A stretch of 64,000 nt of DNA, taken from positions 77,734,992 through 77,798,991 of the forward strand of contig NC_079498.1 in the NCBI RefSeq assembly GCF_030052815.1, read 5' to 3'. Below the pieces are notes generated by a model that was not told the origin of the DNA, made no database searches, and saw only the letters and a list, made by a program, of their open reading frames with translations. Source of the stretch: Hevea brasiliensis. Lineage: Eukaryota; Streptophyta; Magnoliopsida; Malpighiales; Euphorbiaceae. Positions 11,134-21,994 of the stretch are shown here, one piece after another. The position numbers and the translations under genes are program-made. How positions within the stretch are numbered: position 1 is the first letter of the stretch; every line of letters begins with the position of its first letter.

Positions 11134-11673
11134 TGTAACATCCTCCCTATAGCAACTCCGTACATTCTACTGTTCCGGTGACCGGTGTCGGTCCGGACAG
11201 CTAGAACGTCCGAAAAAATATTTAAACTAAAGTCAGGAACCATAATTAACTCAAATATTAATAAGAAAAATTTAGTAAAAATTTTAGAAATAAAATACAA
11301 CCAAGTTAAATGAGCCGGTGCCCAAGCGATGGGTAACCCAGAGGGAAGTTACGGTTCTTGCAACTAGGAGCCCTAGACCCGGGGAAAAAATTCATAAAAT
11401 AATTTTTGAGACTCCAGAGAAGGGTCATTGAGGTTCCTATGGCATTAGAATGCCAAGAAAATATTTAGAAAAATTTTTCAATCGGTACAGACAATTTTGA
11501 CCCGTTAAGCCAAACGGAGGGCATTTTGGTCATTTCGCCTTCAAAGACGATTTTTGGCCGACTTGTCCAGTTGAGTAAATAATTATTATGACATAAAATA
11601 TGAATAAACATTACTAAAAATTAAATTGAAAATGAGTAGAGATGAAAAGAAAAGAAAAATAAAGAAAATTAGG

Positions 11674-11701
11674 GATAATGACATCACATGATGTCATTAT
11701 C
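11674..11701. promoter_or_regulatory. TGACATCA inverted repeat in the element 2 5' LTR
   Basis: Arms of 13 bp (11674-11686, 11689-11701) around a CA spacer, 540 nt into the LTR. The same dyad is at 30705-30732 in the 3' LTR. Confidence 0.6.
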
Positions 11702-12168
11702 TTACTCCCAACCAATCACAAGTTAACAAGCATTCTTAAAACACTTAAAAGAGTCAAAATAGACCAAAAAAATTCTGGTCTTCTTCTTCTCCTTCAGCCA
11801 GCCGAAACCCTTCTCCCCTCTCCCTCCATTGATTTTCAATCAAAGCTCCCTTTCTCTCTTTATTTCACTACAAAACCCTAAGTCACCTTCACTAAAACTT
11901 ATCTACACACCCTAAGGAAGCTTTAGGCAGCCACAAAGAGGAGAAATTTTAGAGTTTTCACAAGTTCAATAAGTTGAGCAAAGAGGTTAGTGCTTACTTA
12001 TGCAAATATTTCTTTATTTCCATGTTAGGGACTTGAATTTAGTATGAAATTGTAAATTAAATGGACTAAAACTCATGTGTATGTATACCATGAATTTCGG
12101 CAGCCCTAAGGAAGGAATGAATTTGATTGTTTTAATGGACTTAGAATGAATTAGAGATTATGTTTAAA

Positions 12169-12171
<3 letters not shown>

Positions 12172-12209
<38 letters not shown>
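12172..12209. repeat. (TA)19 microsatellite in the 5' LTR
   Basis: The 3' LTR copy at 31203-31232 has 15 units, so the tract has changed length since insertion. Confidence 0.95.
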
Positions 12210-12212
<3 letters not shown>

Positions 12213-14244
12213 AATGAAAGAGTTAACTAAGGTGTGTGGTGTGAACCTTGAATTTGAGCTAGGGTTTGGGAGTGAAATTTAGATTTGGCTTATGAAGTGG
12301 TAAGTGAACATTATAATGGTCAATTAGTGACCATTTGAGGTAAGTTGACCATAATTTGAAGAGATTTAGAGTAATACAAACTGAATTGGTGGGCTGCCTA
12401 ATGAGTGCAGCAGGGAGGCTGGGAGTCCAGCCTGTTTGGACTGCCATATCTTTGGCTGTGTAGGTTCAATTGGTGTTTGGCCAATTGGACATGAAACTAG
12501 ACATATAATGGCACAATTTTACTGAAGAAACCATGCCCAAAAGACCAAAGCAAGTGGACCAAAAGTTGGCCCCAATCCGGATACCCTGCAAGCAGATTCT
12601 GCAGAATGACCAAATGAACAGTAACTGTTCATTTGGCCATAACTCACTGTAAAATGGTCCATTTGACCTGAAATTTTACAGCGACAAGATAAGATATAGA
12701 CAAACAACTTTCATGAAGAAACCAACCTCAAATTATGACCAGAACCTGACCAACAAGGCACTCATAGTCATTGTTCATTGTACTGTAGATTTGGTAAATT
12801 CTGCAGTTTTCCAATCCGGCCAGCTGTGGTTTTTGGACCATATCTGGAGTTACAAAACTCCAAATGAAGTGATTCAAAAAAAGAAATTCAACTAGACAAA
12901 ATAAGGAACAACTTTCATGTTTACCATTTCCTCAAATTTCCACTGTAACAGTCCCTAATGGAACAGTAAATTTATGGTATAAAAACTAAAAATTCTGCCC
13001 CTTAGTGCTAAGTTTGGAAATGGATTTGGTGATTAATTCCAACAAGTTTTAAATGCAAAATATGGTACATTGGGAGTGTTAAAACCAATACACCTATTTT
13101 CTATCCAAAAGTCAACATTTTTGTTGACTAATGAAGTGAATAGTAACACCAAAACTTGAAATTCATAAATTGAAGAATTTTAAAGTATCAAATGCCCTAG
13201 TATACCTAACAAGATTGGTTTGGATAGTTTGGCATGCCAATAGGGTTCAGTTAGCAGTACTGCACATGGCATTATGCCATTCTGTGATTTTATGGCTTTT
13301 AGCCATTTTGATATTGTGTTGAGACTTGGCCTTGTGCCTAATATTATTTACAGCTTGTTAGCTGTTCTGTTGCACACCGGGAGATACATATGTGACCGAT
13401 GGTGTGACGGCCCGAGGTACTTGATACCCAGTGCCAGTTTACCCATTTATCCAGCCCAGTCGTCCAGTATAGGTTACTTGGGCAACCAAATGAATGAAAA
13501 TGGACAAAGTTAAAGAAATAAATGAATATAACAAATACAAAACAAATAAGACATATACATTCAATACATATTTATTTTCTGCTATTTTCTTTTATTTTAT
13601 TATTACACCACTAAGCACCATTGCTTAGTGCGTTGCTTTTGCCACGCGTAGGTTCTGGAGATACTGATCGTGAGCCCAGTAGACCGCAGATTGGGTGAGT
13701 CCATCCTACAGCTCTGCATAGTGTCCGTGTCACCTCACCCTCCACAGTGCATTGGTAGGGCACTAGGTTTCATTTTGGTATTTTGTAACTATTTCTTTTT
13801 TATTTTCTCATATGTATTTGGATTTATGTAATGTATTTTGATGTTCATGTAAATAATGAAAATTGTGTTGGTGAATGGAAAATGTGAATATCTATCTGTG
13901 AATTGTACTTGATTATCACATTAGATGAATGATTGAGAAATGAAATTGAAAATGTTGAGATTTTGATATTTAAGTTTGAGAGTGATGAGATACGAATATT
14001 GGAAGTGTTTTTCACAGGTTCCGAAGAACTGTTTTCTCCATTTTTAGCCTGATCACGGATTTTCTTTAAAATTTTCGGAACCTCAAATAAATAATAATTT
14101 CGATAAATGGCTTAAATAAATTATATTTCATAAACTATATTCAAAACTATGACAAAAATTGATTAAGGTAAAATAGAGTGTGCCGATACACCGTGTGACA
14201 TTGCTTACTCGGATATTCAGTACTGCAAGGGGTGTCACATTTAG

Positions 14245-14257
14245 TGGTATCGAGCAC
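14245..14257 (+). other. Primer-binding site of element 2 (tRNA-Met, one base lost)
   Basis: TGGTATCGAGCAC, five bases after the LTR. It lacks one A relative to the usual TGGTATCAGAGCAC seen in element 3. Confidence 0.85.
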
Positions 14258-14364
14258 GTTTAGGCGTTTCTGGGCCTAGATTGAGTCCATACCATGCATT
14301 GCATTTGTAAGAGTCGAGGTGACACTAATGCAGATCTGTTTGTCTTTCTTATTTTGAATAGGAT

Positions 14365-14888
14365 ATGGACCCTACATCTCAGAGGGCAGTTGAGGAGGAA
14401 GTGGAGAGTCATGCTCCACTGCGATGGCGAGGCCCGGGGGTATGGGAGAACCTGCTCCACCAGCTCAAGCAGAGCCTGCTCAGCCTCCACAGGCCATGTT
14501 CCAGCAAATGGCTAAATTTTTCAAACAAATGGCTGGGGTAATGCCACCACCACCACCACCTCCACAACCGAAATCACACCTGGAAAGATTGAGAAAGTTT
14601 GGAGCAGTGGACTTCTTTGGCAAGAGAGAAGATGATTCTGTTGCAGCCGAAAATTGGTTGAACAGAACAGGCAGAGTTCTAAAACAATTCCACTGCACTC
14701 CAGAGCAAAATCTAGAAGCTGCTGTATCTCTGCTGCAAGACGACGCATATGAATGGTGGGATACTGTGTCCAGTGAAGTACAGCCAGAAATAGTAACTTG
14801 GGACTTCTTCCTCTCTGAATTTAAGAAGAAATATATGGGTAGTGTATACCTGGAAGAGAGAAGAAGAGAGTTCATTAACCTGAGGTAG
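14365..14888 (+). pseudogene. gag: gag N-terminal part of element 2, frameshifted and stopped
   Basis: The ATG at 14365 (MDPTSQRAVEEEVESHAP) matches the gag start of element 3. After about 14415 the reading frame changes, and capsid continues in the frame of 14424-14888: Pro/Gln-rich region, LERLRKFGAVDFFGKRE, AENWLNRTGRVLKQFHC, DDAYEWWDTV. This is the Retrotrans_gag capsid fold region. It ends at an in-frame TAG at 14886-14888, where the homologous position suggests a former CAG. The frame on the other side of the stop (14901 onward) is the same, so a single transition separates the two halves. Confidence 0.9.
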
Positions 14889-14900
14889 AGGCAGCTGTCA

Positions 14901-17021
14901 GTGGCTGAGTATGAGAAGGAATTCGTTAGATTGAGCCGCTATGGAAGGGAGATAGTCCCTAATGAAGCTAAAAGGTGCAAGAGATTTGAAGAGGGACTAA
15001 ATGATAACATAAAGATCATGATCACTGCCTTGGGAATCACAGACTTTACCAAGCTAGTGGAAGCTGCAATAAAGGTTGAAAATGTTAGAATCAGTGAGCA
15101 GACTAGAAGGGAAAGACAGCAGAAGAGGGGCCCGGGTCAGTCTAGTTCATCTCCTGCACTTGGGAAGAAGTTCAAGGGTCCACCTGCACAGAGTTCAGGT
15201 CAGCCACATGGTCAGGGTCAGTCTCAGAGGCCCAGGCCACAGTTTACCCCTAGGAGAGGTCAGTCCACACCATCAGTGGGCAGCTCTCCAGGGATGGGGT
15301 TCAGGGGACCAGCCCCAGCATCTTCTTCATGTCCACACTGTTTGAAATGGCATAAGGGGGAGTGTTGGAGAGTGACTGGTGCCTGCTTAAGGTGTGGGTC
15401 AACAGAGCATCAGTTGAAGAACTGTCCACGCAGAACTACTACAGCTGCTCCAACACAAGCAGACAGACCTGCTCATGCACCACAAAGGGGTAGGAAATCT
15501 GGCAAATCTGACACAGTGGGACCATCACAGAGGCCTGCATCTGAGCTAGCAGAGAGGCCAGATAACATACCACCTGCCAGAGCTTATGCCATGAGAGCTC
15601 AGGAGGAGCAAGATGCCCCGGATGTCATCAGGGGTACGTTCTCCCTCTACAATACATCTGTGCATGCATTAGTGGATCCAGGATCCACTCATTCATACAT
15701 CTGCATCAACTTACCCGTAGAAAGGGGGATACTAGTAAGGGAGAGTGACCAAGACATTCTGGTCACTAATTCGTTGGGCCACAGTGTGGTAGTGAACAAA
15801 GTGTACAAGGGTTGCCCGTTAAGGATTCAGGGGTATGAATTCTTGGCAGACCTGATTGAGTTGCCCTTCCACGAGTTTGACGTGATTTTGGGAATGGACT
15901 GGTTGTCACGTCATCAGGCAATAGTTGATTGCAAATTGAAGATAATTTCTTTGAAAACTTCTGAAGGTAATGAGATCACTGTTGTGAGGGAAAGGACAGA
16001 TTTCTTGTCCAATGTCATCTCAGCCACAGTTGCAAGAAGAATGATGAGAAAAGGCTGTGAAGCCTACCTAGCACATGTGGTGGATACTAGGCAGGCTAAG
16101 CCAAACCTGAGTGACATTCCCACAGTAAAAGACTTCCCAGATGTGTTTCCTAAAGAATTACCTGGTTTGCCCCCAGAAAGGGAAGTTGAATTTGCTATTG
16201 AGACACTGCCGGGTACAACACCCATTTCCATTGCTCCTTATAGGATGGCACCCACTGAATTGAGGGAGTTGAAAACTCAGTTGCAAGAGTTACTTGATAA
16301 GGGGTTTATACGCCCCAGTGTGTCACCATGGGGAGCTCCAGTGCTGTTTGTAAAGAAAAAGGATGGGACTTTGAGGCTATGCATCGATTACCGGCAGTTG
16401 AATAAAGTGACTGTGAAGAACAAATATCCGTTGCCTAGAATTGATGATCTGTTTGATCAGTTGAAGGGAGTAGGAGTATTTTCCAAAATTGATCTCAGAT
16501 CAGGGTATCATCAGTTGAGGGTGAAGGATGCAGATGTGCCAAAGACTGCATTCAGGACCCGATATGGGCATTATGAGTTTCTAGTGATGCCCTTTGGCCT
16601 AACAAATGCACCAGCGGCATTCATGGACCTTATGAACCGTATCTTCCATCCACACTTAGATCGGTTCGTAGTGGTCTTTATTGATGATATTTTGGTGTAT
16701 TCCAAGACCAGGGAAGAACATGATGAGCATTTGAGGATTGTTCTGCAAACCCTGAGAGAAAAGAAGCTGTATGCTAAGTTGTCCAAGTGTGACTTCTGGT
16801 TGAATGAGATTGCATTCCTTGGACACATAGTGTCAGCTGATGGGATTAGAGTGGATCCTAAGAAAATAGAAGCAGTAATGGAATGGAAGCCTCCCAGGAA
16901 TACAACTGAGGTCAGAAGTTTCTTGGGGCTAGCTGGGTATTACAGGAGATTTGTGAAGGGATTTTCCTTAATAGCTGCTCCAATGACCAAGTTATTACAC
17001 AAGAATGTCAGATTTGACTAG
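14901..17021 (+). pseudogene. pol: gag C-terminus + protease + reverse transcriptase of element 2 (706 codons open)
   Basis: The best-preserved coding block in the window. Approximate residues: capsid end 1-60; basic Gln/Pro-rich linker to 140; zinc knuckles 144-155 (C-x2-C-x3-H-x3-C) and 162-175 (C-x2-C-x4-H-x4-C); aspartic protease with DPGS at 259-262 and ILGMDW at 329-334; RT from about 430, with [10 protein letters not shown] at 493, the first catalytic Asp at 531 ([12 protein letters not shown]) and FIDD at 593-596 (base 16677). It ends at TAG 17019-17021, where element 3 has Trp. It begins just after another in-frame stop, so the full Gag-Pol cannot be made without readthrough. Confidence 0.95.
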
Positions 17022-17183
17022 AATGACAAGTGTCAGACCAGTTTTGAGAAGTTGAAGGCTATGTTGACAGAGGCACCAGTGTTAACATAGCCAGTGTCAG
17101 GAAAGGACTTTGTGGTCTACAGTGATGCCTCTCATAATGGGTTAGGGTGTGTATTGATGCAAGAGGGAAAGGTGGTCGCTTAT
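17022..17183 (+). pseudogene. pol: RNase H start of element 2, cut by element 3
   Basis: Continues the RT frame with a further TAG at about 17088. [21 protein letters not shown] carries the first RNase H Asp (YSDAS). The reading breaks after the codons for AY at the insertion of element 3, and resumes at 28264 with [10 protein letters not shown]. The GCT TAT codons contain the CTTAT target duplicated on insertion. Confidence 0.9.
17179..17183. repeat. Left target-site duplication of element 3 (CTTAT)
   Basis: Identical to 28259-28263. Confidence 0.95.
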
Positions 17184-20100
17184 TGTGACACCCCTTACCC
17201 GTGTACAGTATACCCGAGTAAGTAATACCACATGGTGTATCGGCACACTCTAATATACCTTAATTAGTTTATATCATGCTTTTGCATATAATTTATGAAA
17301 TATAATTTATTTTAAGCCATTTACTGAAATTATTATTTATTTGAGGTTCCGAAAATTTTAAAGAAAATCCGGCAGAGTACCGGCTAAAATGGAGAAAACA
17401 GTTCTTCGGAACCTGTTAAAAACACTTCCAATAAACAAATTCATTCATTCTCAACTCCAATATCATCACATAACTCAATATCAAGATCTCAACAATTTTT
17501 CAATTTCAGGTCTCAACAACCTTTTCATTTCTCAAACATTGCTATATATAAACAACAATTAAATACTCAAATTACTTCCATACATACCCATAAATCTTTA
17601 TTATTTACATGAACCTCAAAATACATTACATAAATCCCAAATACATATGAGAAAATAAAAATTTAATTACAAAATGACATCTAGTGTCCTACCAATGCAC
17701 TGCAGGTGACGAGGTGACACGGACATTGTGCAGAACTGCAGGATGGACTCACCCAGTCTGCGGTCTACTGGGCTCACGATCTGTATCTCCAGTACCTACG
17801 CATGGCAAAAGCAATGCGCTAAGCAATAATGCTTAGTGGTGCAATAATATAATAAAAAAAAATAGCAAGAAATTAAATGTGTAGTTAATGTATATGTTTT
17901 ATTTGTTTGGTATTTGTATATCATTTACTTTGTCCACTTTTATTCATTTGGTTGCCCCAAGTAACCTACACTAGACGACTGGACTGGATAAACGGGTAAA
18001 CTGGCACTGGGTATCAAGTACCTCGGGCCGTCACACCATCGGTCACATATGTATCTCCCGGTGTGCAACAGAACAGCTAACAAGCTGTAAATATATCAGG
18101 CACAAGGCCAAAGCTCAATACAAGGTCAGAATGGCTAAAAGCCATGAAATCACGGAATGGCATATTGCCATGTGCAGTACTGCTAGCTGAACCCTATTGG
18201 CATGCCAAACTATCCAAACCAATCTTGTTAGGTATACTAGGGCATTTAAAACTTTTAAATTCTTCAATTTGTAAATTTCAAGTTTTGGTGTTACTATTCA
18301 CCTCATTGGTCAACAAAAATGTTGACTTTTGGATAGAAAATAGGTGTATTAGTTTTAACACCCCAAACATACCACATTTTGTATTTAAAACTTGTTGGAA
18401 TTGATTGCCATTTTCATTTCTCAACTTAAATCTAAGAGGGCAGAAATTTCAGTTTTGGAGACCCAATTTTATTGTTCTATTGGGCCCTGTTGCAGTGGGA
18501 ATTTGAAGAAATGACAAACATAAAAGTTGTTCCTTATTTTGTCTAGTTGAATTTCCTTTTTTGAATCACTCCATTTGGAGTTTTGTAGCTCCAGATATGG
18601 TCCAAAAACCACAGCTGGCCGGATTTGCATTCTGCAGAAATTACCATATCTACAGTAACATGAACAGTGACTGCCACTGCCATTTGGGTTAGGTTATGGC
18701 CATAATTTGGGGTAGGTTCCTTCATGAAAGTTGTTTTTATATGTCTTAACTTGTTGCTGTAAAAATTTCAGGTCAATTGACCAAATCTACAGTGAGTTAT
18801 GGCCAAATGAACAGTTACTGTTCATTTGGTCAATTCTGCAGGGGCTGTTGCAGGGTGTCCGGATTGGGGCCAAGTTTTGGTCCTCTTTCTTTGGTCTTTT
18901 GGGCATGGTTTCTTCAGCAAAAATGTGCCATTATAAGCCTAGTTTCATGTCCAATTGGCCAAACACCAATTGGACCAACACAGCCAATGATATGGCAGTC
19001 CAAACAGGCTGGACTCACAGCCTCATTTCTGCTGTCTTTGGGCAGCCTTCCCATTTCACTTTGCCATGCATTAGCTCACTTCAAATTATGATTAACTTGC
19101 CTTAAATGGTCACTAATTGACCATTAGAATGTCCATTAATCATTTCATAAGCCAAGTCTAGATTTTACTCCCAAAACCCTAGCTCAAATTCATGGTTCAC
19201 ACAACACACACCAATTAAACATACTAATCACACTTCTCATCATAATCAAGCAAGTTATCCATTTTATTTACAATAAAACACTTCAAATCCTACTCCTACA
19301 CAAGCTGGCTGGATTCTTAGTCTAACATATATCCATCAATTTCATCATTTATCATATAATTCTAGTATAACTCACTTTATTTTCATCATTTATCATGTAA
19401 TTCTAGTGTAATTCACTTTATTTTCATCATTATAAGAGGAAGAAGTAAGAATTTAGCACTAACCTTAGGAGGGCAGAATTTTCCCTTGTAAATTCCTCAC
19501 TTTCTTTTGTTTTCTTGGTTGCCAAACACCTTCCCAAGAGGTAAGGATAATTTTTAATGAAGAGACTTAAGGTTTAGTGGTGAGAATTCAAGGTTTGGAA
19601 GAGAGAAAATGAAAGGAATTTTAATGGAGGAAGAAAAGGTTCACGTCTAAAATTGGGAAGAAGAAGAAAGCTGCATTTTTCATTCATTTTCTGCCCATTT
19701 TATTGATTTTAAATGGGTTATAGCCATGTGTCAACACTTGAGTGGGTGAAGGCACACTAATGACATCATGTGATGTCATAAATTCCCATTTAATTCTTTT
19801 TTTTTTCTTTTCTACTCATTTTCAATTCAATTTTTATTGATATTTATTCACATTTTATGTCATAATAATTATTTACTTAACTGGACAAGTCGGCCAAAAA
19901 TCACCTCTGAAGGCGAAATGACCAAAATGCCCTCCGTTTGGCTTAACGGGTCAAAATTGTCTGTACCGATTGAAAAATTTTTCTAGGTATTTTCTTGGCA
20001 TTCTAATGCTATGGGAACCTCAGTAACCCTTCTCTGGAGTCCCAAAAATTATTTTACAATTTTTCCCCCGGGTCTAGGGCTCCTTGTTGCGAGAACCGCA

Positions 20101-20315
20101 ACTTCCCTCCGGTTACCCATTGCTTGGGCACCGGCTCGTTTTACTTGGTTGTATTTTATTTCTAAAATTTTTACTAAGTATTTCTTATTAATATTTGAGT
20201 TAATTATGGTCCCTCACTTAAGTTTAATTATTTTTTCGGGCGTTCTAGCCGTCCGGAAAGACACCGGTAACAGGAACAGTAGAATGTACAGAATGATTAC
20301 CGGGAGGGTGTTACA
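17184..20315 (-). repeat. 3' LTR of element 3 (3,132 bp)
   Basis: On the minus strand it begins TGTAACACCCTCCCGG (20315) and ends GGGGTGTCACA (17184). The TGACATCA dyad is at 19760-19779, the hairpin GTTGCG/CGCAAC at 20086-20102, and a splice-donor motif near 19468. Confidence 0.95.
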
Positions 20316-20330
20316 ACTCTTCCCCTCTAA
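20316..20330 (-). other. Polypurine tract of element 3
   Basis: The minus strand reads TTAGAGGGGAAGAGT just before the LTR start. Confidence 0.85.
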
Positions 20331-21087
20331 TTTAAATTTCGTCCTCGAAATTTACCTGATGCAAACAGTTGAGGGAACTGTTGCCTCATCGTTTCTTCAC
20401 TTTCCCAAGTTGCCTCCTCGGTGTTGTGGTGCCTCCAAAGCACTTTCACCAGTGGAATCTGCTTGTTCCTTAATTCTTTTACTTCCCGAGCTAGGATCCG
20501 TAGAGGTTCTTCTTCAAATGTCAAATCCGGCTGTATTTCAATTTCTTCTCTGGAGATGACATGTGAAGGATCTGAACGGTATCTCCTGAGCATGGACACG
20601 TGGAACACATTGTGGATCTTGTCCAGCTCCGGTGGTAAAGCTAGCTTATAGGCCACTGGACCCACACGTTCAATAACTTCATATGGGCCAATGAACCTAG
20701 GGCTCAACTTACCTTTTCTTCCAAACCTCAACACTTTCTTCCATGGTGACACCTTGAGGAACACTTTGTCGCCAACCACATATTCTATTTCTTTTCTCTT
20801 CAGGTCGGCATAAGATTTCTGTCTGTCTGAGGCAACCGTTAGATTTGCTTTGATTTGTTTCACTTTCTCCTCAGTCTGTTTCACCAGGTCTGGCCCCACC
20901 AGTTTGTCTTCGCCCAATTCAGTCTAGCACACTGGAGTTCTACATTTCTCCCATACAGTGCTTCATATGGGGCCATTTGAATGCTAGCTTGGTAGCTATT
21001 GTTGTATGCAAATTCTGCCAGTGGGAGGTATCTATCCCAACTTCCCTCAAATTCAATGACACAACTCCTCAGCATATCCTCAAGGAC
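20327..21087 (-). pseudogene. pol: Integrase C-terminal half and chromodomain-like tail of element 3
   Basis: Starts on the minus strand at 21087 directly after the intron-like insert, reading [21 protein letters not shown] frameshift at about 20930 separates this from the last 196-codon open stretch (20917-20327). That stretch holds the integrase C-terminal region (GDKVFLKVSPWKKVLRF, SPRFIGPYEV) and the tail PLVKVLWRHHNTEEATWE, a chromodomain-like motif thought to guide integration to chromatin in chromoviruses. The stop comes just before the polypurine tract. It is close to the element 2 copy (29395-30141). Confidence 0.92.
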
Positions 21088-21162
21088 CTGACATATATTT
21101 CATGTTATTGTTATCATTTCAATTCAATATTTGTATCAATTTCATTGGTTTCAATTGTTTAC
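21088..21162 (-). other. Candidate 75-nt spliceosomal intron inside integrase of element 3
   Basis: On the minus strand, ATCCAG/GTAAACAATT opens it and ATATATGTCAG/GTCC closes it. The 75-nt segment is AT-rich, contains an in-frame stop after VIQVNN, and has a possible branch site (AATAAC). Removing it joins ERVIQ to VLEDM in frame, matching the uninterrupted element 1. The same insert is at 29321-29394 in element 2. Confidence 0.7.
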
Positions 21163-21994
21163 CTGGATTACTCTTTCTGATTGCCCATCCGTCTGAGGAT
21201 GGAAAGCTGTGCTGAAATGGAGTTGTGTACCCAAGGACTCATGCAACTTCTTCCAAAATCTCGATGTAAACCTTGGGTCTCGATCAGATATGATGGAAAG
21301 TGGAATTCCATGTAGCCTAACTATCTCACTGATATACAATTCTGCTAACCTCTCCAGTGAGTAGTCCCCTAATCGCGTAAAGTGTCTTGACTTTGTCAAT
21401 CTATCAACTATCACCCATGCTGCATCATGTTTCTTCCAGGTGAGAGGTAGACCACTTACAAAATCCATGGTGATCCGATCCCATTTCCATTCAGGTATGC
21501 GTATAGGCTGTAGCAACCCTGATGGAACTTGATGTTCTGCCTTGACTTGCTGACATGTCAAGCATTTAGTCACATAGTCAGCTATATCCCTCTTCATACT
21601 GTGCCACCAATATCAAGCTTGGATCATGATACATCTTTGTACTTCCTGGGTGCATAGCATATACACTAGTGTGCGCCTCTTTCAGAATACTGGCCTTCAC
21701 TTCCCCATCTTCTGGTACACACAGTCTTCCTTTGTAATACAGACACCCATCTGCTTTTACCTCATAGTCAGTTGCTTTTCCTTCTGGGATTTTGCTCATA
21801 ATGGCCGTTATCTTTCCATCCGCTTTTGCCCATCTAAAATCTGCAGAGGTGTTTGGCCTCACTTGCAACTCAGCCAAAATAGTTCCATCTCGAATCAAAG
21901 TTAGACGGGCATTCAATGATCTCAAAGCTGTGATGGACTTTATGCTCAAAGCATCAGCAACTACATTTGCCTTCCCAGGATGATAGTCAATCAC
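21163..21994 (-). pseudogene. pol: RNase H end and integrase catalytic core of element 3
   Basis: The stretch 21994-21578 reads from the RNase H end ([15 protein letters not shown]) into the integrase HHCC zinc region ([16 protein letters not shown]). A frameshift near 21600 moves the rest to the 21597-21163 frame: KCLTCQQVK (the CC pair), [10 protein letters not shown] (first Asp), SDRDPRF (second Asp) and the [10 protein letters not shown] block with the catalytic Glu. All three catalytic acids are visible. Reading runs to the predicted splice donor at 21162. Confidence 0.92.

Larger units (their letters stand above)
11134..14239 (+). repeat. 5' LTR of gypsy element 2 (3,106 bp)
   Basis: TG...CA ends; matches the split 3' LTR (30165-32407 plus 35502-36356). 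Contains the TGACATCA dyad (11674-11701), a CT-rich probable leader (about 11775-11860), splice donor AG/GTTAGT at 11986, a TA microsatellite (12172-12209), the ATGAACAG/CTGTTCAT hairpin (about 12609-12635), and degenerate repeats spaced about 196-201 bp (near 12443, 12639, 12840). Confidence 0.95.
11986..14361 (+). other. Candidate leader intron of element 2
   Basis: The donor GAG/GTTAGT begins at 11986, 852 nt into the LTR. The acceptor TTTTGAATAG/G ends at 14361, four bases before the gag ATG, after a T-rich tract. The span contains the rest of the LTR and the primer site, so splicing would yield an mRNA fit for translation but not for reverse transcription. Element 3 has the same arrangement (donor also at offset 852). 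This is predicted from consensus only. Confidence 0.4.

Noticed and set aside
18731..19105. 124-codon and overlapping 104-codon ORFs in the LTR of element 3, also at 26675-27049
   Set aside because: Both copies are in the LTR pair of one young element, so being open is expected; no protein domain, and other LTRs have stops.
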